From Adiantum capillus-veneris (lineage: Eukaryota; Streptophyta; Polypodiopsida; Polypodiales; Pteridaceae), in the NCBI GenBank assembly GCA_014529385.2, contig JABFUD020000221.1, positions 1 to 60,602 of the forward strand: 60,602 nt of DNA, read 5' to 3'. The notes below the pieces were generated by a model. That model had not been told where the DNA came from. It was given only the letters and a program-made list of their open reading frames with translations, and ran no database searches. The position numbers were made by a program, and so were the translations under genes. Each line of letters begins with the position of its first letter. Positions within the stretch are counted from its first letter, which is position 1. Positions 19,281 through 29,267 of the stretch are shown in pieces.

Positions 19281-21270
19281 GGAAGGAAAGATAAACAAAT
19301 TTAACGAAGGACTTTTGCCCGAATTTTGTAAACGCATCTGCAAGATACTTTGCAGCAGATGGTGGAGTCAGCAATAAAAGCTGAAGTGTACACCTTAGTG
19401 TACATAGAATACAATCCACGCAATGGGACAAGAACCATTGAGCACAGAAACAACAAATTTTTTTTACGTCTCCTCGAAGGATACATTGCTATCCGGAGAA
19501 AGTTTGAAATAAGGGAATTCAATCTAACTCCTGAGTTTTTGAATAGAAGACCCTCAAACTTTAAGTGAGAGGGCAGGTCTTTGATCAAAGTTAAATCTTT
19601 AAGGAACTCATCAACTGCGTATAACGTTTATGCACGAGATATGCAAGTGTCTAACCAGGACAATCACTCTCAAGTGTTTATGAGAGTAAGGTTGAGTCAG
19701 AACATTGTTTTATACGATGAACTGCCTTGCTTAACCATCCGGAAGGTCCATGATTGACCTGGTATCCGGTAGTTCTCCAACAAATTACCTGCTATTGCGG
19801 GCAAGAAATTATGAAGGAACCATTCTGAGCTTTCAAGCAAAGAAAAGCTTTCATGAAGCTTGAGTACTCTTTAAGCCCACACCCCCCCTACCCGGTAAGG
19901 GAAGACATGGTAGTGCTTTTCGCACAAGTGAAGGAATACTCTCTTTACGAGGGAAGGAACAAGTGACGACTACGGCCTGTGCTCAAGGAATCCAAGGATT
20001 GAAATCCTAGTTTATTTGATGAGCGGGTTTTGCTCTAAGATTGAGCCAAGGGATCGTCAGGTTAAGCGTCTTCGCTCTAAGGATCTTACGAAGGGAAGGT
20101 AAATTCCCAGGCTCACTGCAACTTATGTACACCTTTGGGTACATGGATAACACACGAAGATGCAGACCTATGCTAAGGAACTGGACAAGAGTTTGTTATA
20201 CTCTCTTGAGCGCCTTTTTGCGCCAAGGATATTCCGATACGAGAATCTCTATTTGAGATGTGTCCGGTAGAAGGACTTTGAGTCTCTACGGAGAAGAGGT
20301 TTTTTGATGATCGTTGATCATTCAATACGCTATGTGCTTTTACCATTACAGTAGCAACTTTTGGTTGCGGTATATGTTTCTCCACGAGCAGGTCAAGTAG
20401 CATTTACACGCTACTGGAATAAATTCGAACTATTATGTTCGTCAACCGTTTCAAAATGGTAAGAATTACATATGGTAAGAATATAGTTCGCCAACCGTTT
20501 CAAAATGGTAAGAATTACATATGGGAGAACATCCCTGAGAATCAAAGAGAGTTCGCTCTATTGTGAACCGGGTTTGAACGTACGTTCAAAAAATGCTAGA
20601 ATCCTATCTGCCTGAGATTTTGCAAGGCGTCATTGATGCTCGCAAGGTGAATCATTTTTTTTTAATGATTCTGCAAGGAAGAGACTCTAATAGGCGTCTA
20701 GAAAACACTGCTGGTGGTAATAACTCGCAGGAGGAAAAGATTGGAAAGAAGTGTGGCCGTGCACAAGGAATCTTCGGATTAGAACCATCTGTCTACGTTG
20801 AGCGACGGCCCGAAACAAAAACCTTCTTTAGCAAACTCTGTTTGCGAAAGAAAGACATCGGGCTTAATGCTCTATGACTTGGGCATTCCCTATGTGGAAG
20901 GACACAAGAGGTTTAACACCCTCCGGACTAACAGCGCAAGGTTATGCGCAAGGACATAGACCTAAATTGATTTTTAGGAGGATTATTCTTCTCGGGATTG
21001 AGAAGGTGGAATTGAGTTAACAGATTCTCGGAAAGACGCGAATGACGAGTTCTTACATGGCTCGTAAGTTTGATGAATGGTGAAGGATATCCTCGAAGTA
21101 CTAGAGGAAGGACATGAACTAGTAAGGTAGGTATTGAATTATGAAATTTACTTTTTAAGTTCTGTACGGAGAAAGGACCAGCTCAACTCACCATTGAGCA
21201 AGATTTGGAATTTTTCCGGCTTCTCCAAGGCAGTTCAGTTGGACCTCTACAGATGAGGACAACTGTTTAT
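19281..21270 (+). mobile_element. noncoding interior of element C
   Basis: Nearly 2 kb with only short frames and no pol motif. A repeated phrase, GTTCGYCAACCGTTTCAAAA followed by TGGTAAGAATTACATATGG, occurs twice at about 20433 and 20487. No other structure was recognised. Confidence 0.6.
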
Positions 21271-21282
21271 AAGTGAGAGGGA
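21271..21282 (+). other. polypurine tract of element C
   Basis: AAGTGAGAGGGA immediately precedes the TG of the 3' LTR. Confidence 0.75.
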
Positions 21283-22646
21283 TGTTGCTAAACTGGCCTT
21301 TATTTGACAAGAAAATAATTCTAAATGAATTATTGGATTTATAAGTGAGAGGGTTTTCTCGCTTTGAACAACAGGAAAAATAATTCTAAATGAATTATTG
21401 GAATTTTAAGTGAGAGGGTTTTTCTCACTGGAGACATCCGAGTACAGAGTATTCCTAGTGCGTCATTGAAAGTAATGACGGGAGCACTGAGAACAGGAAT
21501 GTCTGTAAGGCCACCAAGAAAGGGTACTTCTGATGCGTCACATCGGATGGGTGACAGGGAGCATCGGAAAGAAGTATCCGACCATCCCAGAACGGACATC
21601 TCTGATGCGTCATAGGATGGGTGACATAGAGCATGGTGAAGGGGATTGTACCGTAAGTTTGGTAGGAAAGGACTAGGTGATGGGTATTCCTGATGCGTCA
21701 CAAGGTGGGTGACGGGTGCATCGGAAAGGGGATATCCATAGTCGAGAGGAAATCTGAACTGGAAAGAGGAATACGCGTAAAGACGCAAGCACAAGAATAA
21801 AGATGGGTTCTAAGAAGCTTTTCTAAAAAAGCGGAAAATTTGAACGAGTTTTCCGAGAAGAGCAAACGCTTTCCCACGAGGAATCTATGTCTGCATTGCA
21901 TTTGTGCATGTGGTTGCATCCAGGGACGCCTGGGAAGTGTTGTGAAAAGCATTGTTTTAAACTTATAAGATTTTATTGAGTTTTTGGACAGGTTCAAACC
22001 AATTTTAAAATATGCCGACCGCCCACTTAATAAGTGGACATCCACTTAGAAAATAAACCAACAAAACCAATCAGCGAATTCTCTCTCCCTATTTCGGGTA
22101 GAGCAGCGCAAAAAAGAAAAAAAAAACGGCCGCGATCTCTATGCGAGCAGCTATTCGTGCCATGGCCAAGGAGCACCACATGCCCTCATGAAAGGGGGTT
22201 ACCAACATCAGCAAGAGAAGACTCTGCCGCCAGATAGCACAAGAGATCGCGAGACTACGAAGCACGGAAGTCGCTTTTCCCGCGCAAGAGCGACAGGTAT
22301 CTATTGTGGATTCGCCATACGAATTGTTGTCGCGTGTTTGCGTGTGTGTTTGTAGGTACTTCATCGCGAAGGAGAAGCGAGAAGGCTTCGGCCTACGCTT
22401 GGGAGTTTCGGGAACGAAATTCGGAAATTGTCTGCGGAGTGTCAACTCCGAGTACAGACGGAAAAAGGATTGAGAGCTCGTCTCTCGGATTTCCCTTACG
22501 GGAAGGAACGACCATCGAGTCAAAGAATTAGAACGGAGGGTTTTTCTCCGGTTCTTGTGCTTGTAAAAAGATTCTCCCTAATAAAGGATTCTCTTTAAGA
22601 GGGGGGACCAACCCATCTTCTGGTCCCCAGTACTATGTTGATCTTC

Positions 22647-22715
<69 letters not shown>

Positions 22716-22809
22716 TTATTTATCTCTATATCCTTTGGCTTCAGTATTAAGTGATAAATTCTATTTATCCGAGTATATTTTATATTGTTATGCGCTCCCG
22801 TTTGTGACA
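21283..22809 (+). repeat. 3' LTR of element C (1527 bp)
   Basis: Matches the 5' LTR throughout, with scattered substitutions, a shorter (TC)n tract (22649-22713) and loss of the TATA box. It ends TTTGTGACA and is followed directly by the CCAGC target-site copy. Confidence 0.9.
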
Positions 22810-22814
22810 CCAGC
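22810..22814 (+). other. target-site duplication CCAGC, right
   Basis: Exact match to 17013-17017. Confidence 0.9.
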
Positions 22815-23640
22815 CATCATCTGACTTGCCACCCATCTCTGCAGAAGTCCTAGCTTGTGCACCTTGGGTCTCTATTTGCTATGATGGTCCAACCTTGGGA
22901 GGCTGAGCCTGTGTCGCTGGTCAAGGTCCCCAGCGACGATAGGCCTTTGTGAGATGGCCCGTCTGTTTGCATATGAAACAATAGTTCGGGAGACCCAAAT
23001 ACTCCACGCTCTGGCACAGCCAACGGTCACTCACCCTAGGTAGAAGAACTACCTTCGGGGGATAGTGGGTGTCCCGAACCAAAACATATACCTGCTGCCT
23101 TGGCAATGATTGAAGCCGTTGTGCGCGGGGTCTCCAAAATAGTCCCAAACTTGGAATCAATCTTGGATAGAAGCGGGAGGTACTTCCTCCTCAAGCCAAG
23201 GGAGCAGATTGAAATGGACAAGTGTGCTTCCTCGACAAGAACATCGAAAGCAGGGTTAAAACCATGGTGCCCACTACCAGTGTCGAACGTGAGCCCTGAT
23301 TGCTCTGATGGCCAACGGACTCATCGAAATGACCTTGGAAGCCATGTCGAGAGTCTCGAACTCGATCGGGTAGTAGCCTCGCCGAAGGAGCTGTATGCGG
23401 ATGATCTTTCCCACATCTGCAAGAAGGCGGCCTGGAGGAGGTCGTACACCTCCCCTCTGCTTGGTCGGTTGCCGATAATCTTGTAGATGACGGAGGTGGG
23501 TTGGAGGCACTTCACCTCTGTTGCAAGGCTCGCTTGCTCCGTTGGCGATGGCGCAAGTCAAATGGTGGGCTCTGCAGAGTCGGGCCAAGGGGCTTCATTA
23601 CAGCCCCTCTAGGGCGGAGCAGGAGCCTCCATCTATGTCT
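22815..23640 (-). pseudogene. LINE (L1-type) ORF1 with DUF4283-like domain and zinc knuckle, interrupted
   Basis: On the minus strand an ATG near 23632 (MEAPAPP, then a stop) corresponds to the MEALTPS start of the plus-strand LINE at 25124. In broken frames follow SVIYKIIGNRPSRGEVYDLL, then RGYYPIEFETLDMASKVISM, the VLVRDTHYPPKVVLLPRVS block and the knuckle CFICKQTGHLTKAYRR, in which the last Cys of C-x2-C-x4-H-x4-C is replaced by Tyr. ORF1 proteins of this type bind the LINE RNA. The reading continues past element C at 17017-16900. Several stops and frame changes make it nonfunctional. Confidence 0.75.
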
Positions 23641-24050
23641 GCTGTGTCTAGGAGGGAGGGGGAGTCCGATGGCGAGCGACAGACAACGTTGAGGGTGCGA
23701 GAGAAACTCAAGCCATGGGAGCAACCTTCGTCAAGAAGCCTTTAGGGAAAAAGGCCTGAGCTATGAAGGGAGGAAGGGGAGGGGAGAGTCGCTTTGTAGG
23801 CGGGAAGGGCAAGGGGGGCGGTTACCACGAAGGTGAGGAGGGGGCATGTGCGAACTGGAGGCAGCAACACGTAGCCCTTACAGGCGAACGCGTAGCAGCC
23901 AGGGAGGGACACGAGTAAGGGGCGAAGGGGGGCTGAGATGAGAAAGCCTTTGGGGCGGGGGGGGGGGGGGTTGTGTGGCATTGGGGGAGGGTGGGAGCAA
24001 TGACGAAAGGAGGCACAAAAGCGAGCGCCCCAGCCAACGTACATGCTACT
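23641..24050 (-). mobile_element. probable 5' UTR of the minus-strand LINE
   Basis: GC-rich sequence upstream of the ORF1 start with a run of 14 G at about 23958 (poly-C on the LINE strand). The plus-strand LINE also has poly-C runs upstream of its ORF1, which supports the assignment. The frames here are proline-rich artefacts of the C runs. Confidence 0.45.
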
Positions 24051-24576
24051 TGGATCTGCTAATTGCTTCAAAAGTGGATTTCCGACCTAGGTAGCCAGGG
24101 TAATCTGCTCCAGGACTTTTCTTTAGAGAGCCATTCGAGACTTCATAACTTGGTTGACCTGCTGCTCCACGACACTGTCAAACTCATCGTGCGAGTACAA
24201 TCGTCGCTTGTCTGCACTCGGCTTAGATTTCTACTTCATGGCTGACTTGAGAGGTGAGTGAATGGCCGCCTACCATTCCGAATAAATCTCGTCAAGTGGA
24301 TAACTCTTCGGAAATTTCACATAATGCGGGTCCGTGGCGTATTTAAGCGTCTGATTGGCACAGATGGCAACTTGAAGTTGCCGTTGTGCTTCCATCTTTT
24401 CGATGTCGTTCGGCAGTAGTAGAGGGCCCTACTCTTCTCTTGAAGTCTCGAAGGAAGTCCACTCCCACTAGATCCTCTGTTAGTTTCCTTACTCAGACGA
24501 GTAGGAATAGCTGTCTCCTCCCTACTAGATTCAATGGGAGAATCCATGTCTCCTGTGGGAAAAGGGATCAAATTTT
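24051..24576 (-). pseudogene. gag: leader and gag N-terminus of an A/D-type LTR element
   Basis: Downstream (minus strand) of a primer site, an ATG at 24571 opens an 84-codon frame, MIPFPTGDMDSPIESSREET onward. The position immediately after a primer site suggests a gag leader. No gag core or knuckle is recognisable before the sequence meets LINE 5' UTR at about 24050. It is a truncated 5' end only. Confidence 0.45.
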
Positions 24577-24591
24577 GGGCTCTAATACCAT
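24577..24591 (-). other. primer binding site, iMet type (one mismatch)
   Basis: On the minus strand ATGGTATTAGAGCCC follows the LTR end TTATTACA. TGGTATTAGAGC differs from the standard TGGTATCAGAGC by one base. Confidence 0.72.
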
Positions 24592-24715
24592 TGTAATAAA
24601 CTTGGACACTCCAAGCCGAAGATCTACAACAACAAACGTGAGGGAAAACTGGAAATAACTTAACAGAACTGAAAAATAGAGAAAACAGACCTTTCTAAAG
24701 TCGCTAGCTTGAGGG
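24592..24715 (-). repeat. LTR fragment related to the LTR of element D
   Basis: TGTAATAAACTTGGACACTC and the following 100 bp resemble TGTAACAGAGTTGGACACCC at 26236. It is cut off at about 24715 by LINE 5' UTR sequence. Confidence 0.65.
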
Positions 24716-24771
24716 TAATGGTTTGTATCCGACGAAGCTCATTGTTGCTCTTGCACCTCACTTGCTACCCC

Positions 24772-24802
<31 letters not shown>

Positions 24803-25123
24803 AAAAACCCGACTCTTGCACGTACCTATCCGCCCCCTCTTGTGCTGACCTGCTCACCCCCGCGCGCTGCCCTATCCGCCTGCTTTCCGCTACCCCCCCC
24901 CAACCAAAAAAAAAGGCCCACCCTCGCGCTCACCTGTCCGCCTCCTCTCGTGCTGACCTGCTCACTCTCGCGCGCTGCCATATTCACCTGCTCCCCCCCG
25001 CTCCCTTTCGTCTAGCCCCGCCCCGTGCTCCTGTTTCGGCGTACGACGCTTGTGGACTGCCCGCAATGGGCAGGTGTTTTTGGTCGGCATCTTCGTCTTC
25101 CTCTCCAGAGCAACAAACACAGA
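24716..25123 (+). mobile_element. 5' UTR of a plus-strand L1-type LINE with two repeat monomers
   Basis: Two units of about 108 bp each carry a C run, an A run, then CTGACCTGCTCAC and GCGCGCTGCC (24844 and 24952). They stand directly upstream of the ORF1 ATG. Tandem 5' UTR monomers act as internal promoters in some L1 families; that role here is inference. The runs C(22)A(13) at 24769-24806 are also the longest homopolymers of this stretch. Confidence 0.55.
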
Positions 25124-25146
25124 ATGGAGGCCTTGACTCCATCCGA

Positions 25147-25151
25147 GAGGG
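25147..25151 (+). other. target-site duplication GAGGG, left
   Basis: Repeated exactly at 26881-26885 around element D. Confidence 0.85.
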
Positions 25152-25801
25152 TATAACGGAGTTGGACACCCCAAGTCAAAAATCTAGAGGACACACGAGG
25201 AAATACTAAAAATCACTTAATAGAGTTTATCACAATTTAGGAAAGAGAAATGACACGGCTCGGCGTAGTTCCGTGCCCAGAGGTATTGGCCCCAAAGTTT
25301 GGCACCCCTTTCGGTATTTGTTTTTATATTAATGCTTGAGCAAAGTACAATGTCCGAGGGTCCTCTCTGCTCAGTGCTTCCAAGACAATCTGAGAGAGGG
25401 AGAGACCCCAGTTAAAAATTTATAGGCCCATGGCCTTTCAAAAGCAATACATGAAAAGCTTCAATTTCTAAAAGCATCCCAGGCCCAAAAGCTAGCGCTC
25501 AAGGCAGCCAATGCAACACGGAAATCCGTACGGTGCCACGTTAGCAGTTAGCGAAAAACGCAGACTATTTGTACGATGCTGCCACGTCATTATCCTTGCG
25601 CGATTTTTATTATCCTTTTGTCCTTTGGGCCCCTTCGGATGGGATACCATAAGTTGGTACAAATTATAAGCTTCAGACTCTTTAATTTAAGCCCCTCGAA
25701 AGGTTCTGCAAGTTGGTTCATTTGCATCTTTCTCTAGGGGCTGGACCTCCTACTATCCAGAGTCCATCAAGATGGTCATGCCACGTCATCACTTTGTGAC
25801 A
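25152..25801 (-). repeat. 3' LTR of element D
   Basis: Plus-strand reading TATAACGGAGTTGG to ACTTTGTGACA; the first TG has become TA. It contains the shared core block (about 25289-25330) and two TGCCACGTCA motifs (25580-25589, 25779-25788). Confidence 0.85.
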
Positions 25802-25818
25802 TACCCCCCTCTTGAAAG
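25802..25818 (-). other. polypurine tract of element D
   Basis: On the minus strand CTTTCAAGAGGGGGGTA directly precedes TGTCACAAAG of the 3' LTR. Confidence 0.75.
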
Positions 25819-26220
25819 AATTGTAATCGCCCTCGATTACGCCTGCAAAACCAACATAAGCCAGAACTAGTTCAGTAGACACTCTTAAGTACCGACGCAC
25901 TAGACAACACAAATCCAACACTTGCACAAAGACGATAGTCATTGAACATTCAAACCACATTCACATCACATTGTCCATCGAGATATCGGATCATGATCTA
26001 TTGGCAACGTATTTAGCAATCACATCTAGATCTATCTCAGATCTCCACAAATGTTTGGAGTAACTAATTCTTATTGCTATCATGTCCATCTCATCTGGAA
26101 TCACAAGACCAAAATGCTGAGTTGTTAGGTGGATTGGTCTGATCCTTGCGGGATTCGTCAACTAAATCCATGTGTGTCGCGGTAGAAGGGATCGGATTTC
26201 TTGTAGAAGAAAAATCGACT

Positions 26221-26235
26221 GAGCTCTGATACCAC
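26221..26235 (-). other. primer binding site of element D (iMet type)
   Basis: Minus-strand GTGGTATCAGAGCTC, adjacent to the LTR end CTGTTACA. Confidence 0.88.
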
Positions 26236-26880
26236 TGTAACAGAGTTGGACACCCAAAGTTGGGAATCTGATACGACAGATGAGAAAATACTTAAAATCA
26301 CTTAACAAAGTTATCACAATTTAGGAAAGAGAGACGACACCGCCCGGCGTAATTCCGTGCCCAGAGGTATTGGCCCCAAAGTCTGGCGCCTTTCAGTATT
26401 TATCTTTATATTAATGCTTGAACAAAGTACAATGTCCGAGGGTCCTCTCTGCTTAGTGCTTCCAAGCCAATCTAAGAGAGAGGGAGAGACCCTAGTTACA
26501 AATTTATAGGCCCATGGCCTTCCAAAAGCAGTACATGAAAAGCTTCAAGTTTTCAAAACATCCCAGGCCCAAAAGCTAGCACTCAAGGCAGCCAACGCAA
26601 ATCACAGAATCCGTACAGTGCCACATTAGCAGTCATAGGAAAACGTGAGTTGTCCGTACAGCACTGCCACGTCAGCATCCTTGCGCGATTTTAATTATCC
26701 TTTTGTCCCTTGGGCCCCTTTGGATGGGGTCCCATAAGTTTGTACAACTTATAAGCTTCAGACTCTTTAATTTAGGCCCCTTGGAAGGTTTTGCAAGTTG
26801 GTAAAACTTCATTTGCATCTTTTTCTTCCTATTGTCCGGAGTCTATCCAGATGGTCATGCTATGTCATCACTTTGTGACA
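26236..26880 (-). repeat. 5' LTR of element D
   Basis: Plus-strand reading TGTAACAGAG to CACTTTGTGACA, with the core block at about 26368-26406 and a TGCCACGTCA motif at 26666-26675. Similar along its whole length to 25152-25801. Confidence 0.88.
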
Positions 26881-26885
26881 GAGGG
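26881..26885 (+). other. target-site duplication GAGGG, right
   Basis: Matches 25147-25151; the LINE ORF1 continues directly after it. Confidence 0.85.
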
Positions 26886-27720
26886 ACTCCACAGAAGCCC
26901 CCTCGTCGAACATTGAGGAGCTGACCCTTCGACCTGCTCTTTCACTAGAAGAGCAAGCGAGCTTGACAGCAGAGGTGGAACGGCTTCAAGCATCCTCGGT
27001 CATTTGCAAGATTGTTGGCACACGGCATAGCAAAGACGAGGTTCTGGACTTGCTCCAGGCCCGACTCCTCACCGAAGTGAGGCAAGATCATTGATGTGCA
27101 GATTCTCGGGAGAGGCTACTACGAGATAAAGTTTGAGTCTCCAGAAATGGCAGCCAAAGTGATCTCGATGAGCCTGCTAGGCATTCAGGCGGCTCGAGTT
27201 TACTTCAGACAATGGCACCACGGCTTCGACAAGACTACAGATGTGCTTGAGGAGGAGGTAGATCTTCCCATCTCAGTTTGCTTTCCAAGACTAAGGCGGG
27301 AGTATCTTCCCTTGCTTTCTAGGATTGGCTCCATGTTTGGGACTGTCTTGGAGACCCCGCGTACTTTAGCTGCAATTGTGGCCAAGGCCGTAGGGTTACC
27401 CATTGTGCAGGTTCTTGTTGAGGACGCACATACACTCCCGAAGGTGGTTCTGCTGCCTCGGGTGAGTGGTGGTTGGGTCAGACAGAGTGTGGAGTATTCC
27501 GACCTTTTGAACTAGTGCTTCATTTGCAAACAGATGGGCCATCTTGCGAGGGCCTGTCCAGGCAGGGGAGCTCGGCTAGCTCCACAACCATGGTCCCTAA
27601 GGCGGGCCATTCATGGAGTTTCGAGGTCCCCTCAATCGGGGCTTTGGAGACCCCCAGAGATCCAACCTCAGTAGCGGTAGATGACCAGACTGAGGAGGGA
27701 TGGCACCAGGTTCAAGGCTG

Positions 27721-28589
27721 CCATCGACAGGGCCGAGCTTCTCGCCTTGGAGGCGAGAGCCCCATTGTTCCTTGATAGGAGTGGGTTCCTAAGGGGAACC
27801 TCTTTGGACCTTAACAGCAGGAGACCGTCTCAGAACCTCCTCCTACCTCTTTTGTGTAGGAGAATCCCCCCCACCCCCCCGACAATCAGAGCGTCGAGAT
27901 GCATCAGAGAGCAGGTTTGGACACAGATGTCCAGCTTAGTCACCGAGAAGATGCGCCAGAGGCTTGAGATGCCTCTGCATACAGAGAAGCTTCATGAGGT
28001 CCTCATGGCACTTCTCCGGGGTAGCTCCCCAGGGGAGGATGGTTTGACTCCTAGTTTCTTCTTGGACTATCAGGAGTGGCTTGGTCGAGACCTTTGTAGC
28101 ACTTAAAAGCACATTTTGCACACTAGAGAGATGCCGGACAGCATGAGTGAGGGCTTGATCTTTCTTATCCGAAAGGAGGGAGGCTCCCTCCACGAGATTC
28201 GACAGTGGAGACCCATCACTTTTCTCAACTCAGCCTACAAAATCTTAGCAAAGGCTCTAAGTTTGAGAATTTAGCAACTGCTAGAGAGCATTATGCATGA
28301 GACGCAGAGAGGTTTTGTCAAGGAGAGCAACATCCTTGACAGCATTTTTACCTTATGGGAGGCAACTTCCGTCACACATCTTCGAGGAGAGGATCTTGTG
28401 GTGCTTCTCCTCGATTTTGAGAAGGCGTATGACAGAGTTGACTGGGACTTCCTTGAGGGCACTTTCCGCCGGATGGGGTTTTCAGATGCATGGATTAGGA
28501 GAGTGTCAGCTCTAGGTGTGCGCATAGTCAGGTGCTTTTGGCAAGGGGAAGAGGAGAACACTTCATGCTTATGAGTTCGGTTAGGTTGC
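27721..28589 (+). pseudogene. L1-type reverse transcriptase, N-terminal half
   Basis: The polymerase blocks are SSPGEDGLTPSFF (about 28022), LIFLIRKEGG, RQWRPITFLNSAYKILAKAL (about 28202) and LLLDFEKAYDRVDWDFLEG (about 28406), all characteristic of plant L1 reverse transcriptases. A frame change and at least two stops (about 28106, 28274) interrupt it. The apurinic endonuclease domain expected between the ORF1 knuckle and the polymerase is absent: only a short linker (IDRAELLALEARAP) separates them, implying an internal deletion near 27700. A solo LTR A cuts the frame at 28594 before the FADD box. Confidence 0.85.
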
Positions 28590-28594
28590 CTTCT

Positions 28595-29262
28595 TGTCAT
28601 AAATTGCTGACATGTCAAGCCACTGAAGAACGGAGCCAACTTGTAGATCCCGGCCGAGGGGCCTAAACCCTAAGAAGTAGCAGCAACAGAAGTTTTACCA
28701 ACTTACAGAGCCTCGCAAGGTGGGGCAATTGTAAAAGAAGTTCTTACTAACTTATGCGACCCTGTTGATGGGGCCCAAGGGACGCAAAGGACTGGCGTAA
28801 AAGGATGTGGCAACTATATGGACGCCCACGAATTATGTTGTAGGCTGTTGACATGGTAAGTGTACAGAATTCCACATTTTATGTTGATGACGTGGCAACT
28901 GTACGGATTTCCGTGAAATGCGCTGCCAGCTTTTGGTGTCAGTTTTTTGACCAGAAGATTTTAGAACTTGAAGTTGTTCATGTAAACTGCTTTTAGAGGC
29001 CAAGGGCCTTTAAATATGACCCATGGGCTCTCACTCTGGTAGTCCACCCACAGGAGATGTAGAGCAGAGCCATGGGAGTTGTACCATATTGAAGCAATAT
29101 AAAGAAATACCAAAATTTGGGGCCAGTGCTCTCTTGGCGTGGAACTCCGTCTCGTGTGTCGTGCATCTCTTTCAGTTCAGTTGTTATTTAAAGTGCTTAA
29201 AGTTGTTCAGCCTGTTCTTTCCCATTAGCACATGGTGCCCGTCCCGTTACACCACGTGCCCC
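28595..29262 (+). mobile_element. solo LTR of family A in the LINE polymerase
   Basis: It opens TGTCATAAATTGCTGACATG and the recognisable LTR ends CCCGTTACA at 29251, with 11 further bases before the flank. CTTCT precedes it at 28590-28594 and recurs at 29263-29267, a 5-bp target duplication. A TGACGTGGCA motif lies at 28888-28897, a TATA-like TTTAAATATGACC near 29008 and the core block near 29094. No internal domain or second LTR is attached. Confidence 0.82.
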
Positions 29263-29267
29263 CTTCT

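Larger units (their letters stand above)
17018..22809 (+). mobile_element. complete non-autonomous LTR retrotransposon C (5.8 kb)
   Basis: Two LTRs (17018-18570 and 21283-22809) open TGTTGCTAAA and close CCCGTTTGTGACA. The 5' LTR is followed by an iMet primer site and the 3' LTR is preceded by a purine tract; the whole is flanked by the 5-bp duplication CCAGC. The internal region is only 2.7 kb, with decayed gag and no protease, polymerase or integrase signature. This is the structure of a large retrotransposon derivative that depended on proteins from a related gypsy element. It sits in a LINE ORF1 read on the minus strand. Confidence 0.9.
25152..26880 (-). mobile_element. miniature LTR retrotransposon D (TRIM-like, 1729 bp)
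   Basis: LTRs of 650 and 645 bp enclose only 434 bp. On the minus strand the order is 5' LTR (26880-26236), primer site GTGGTATCAGAGCTC, internal region, purine tract CTTTCAAGAGGGGGGTA, 3' LTR (25801-25152). A perfect GAGGG target duplication flanks it. No coding capacity is present, as in TRIM elements. Its LTRs resemble LTR A over long stretches, so proteins of A-type elements are the likely helpers. Confidence 0.88.
25124..27720 (+). pseudogene. L1-type LINE ORF1, interrupted by element D
   Basis: The ATG at 25124 begins MEALTPSERD, cut after nine codons by element D (25152-26880), and the frame resumes at 26886 with STEAPSSNIEELTLRPALS. After a frame change near 27090 comes GRGYYEIKFESPEMAAKVIS and a region like plant DUF4283 domains, then VLVEDAHTLPKVVLLPRVS, then the knuckle CFICKQMGHLARAC (C-x2-C-x4-H-x4-C, intact) at about 27511-27552. 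A stop splits the block before the knuckle. ORF1 would encode the RNA-binding protein of the retroposition particle. A diverged minus-strand copy lies at 22815-23640. Confidence 0.78.

Noticed and set aside
22304-22531. Frame recurring at 18076-18270, 22304-22531 and 56443-56634
   Set aside because: All three are the same segment of LTR C (two LTRs plus a fragment); a repeat, not a gene family.
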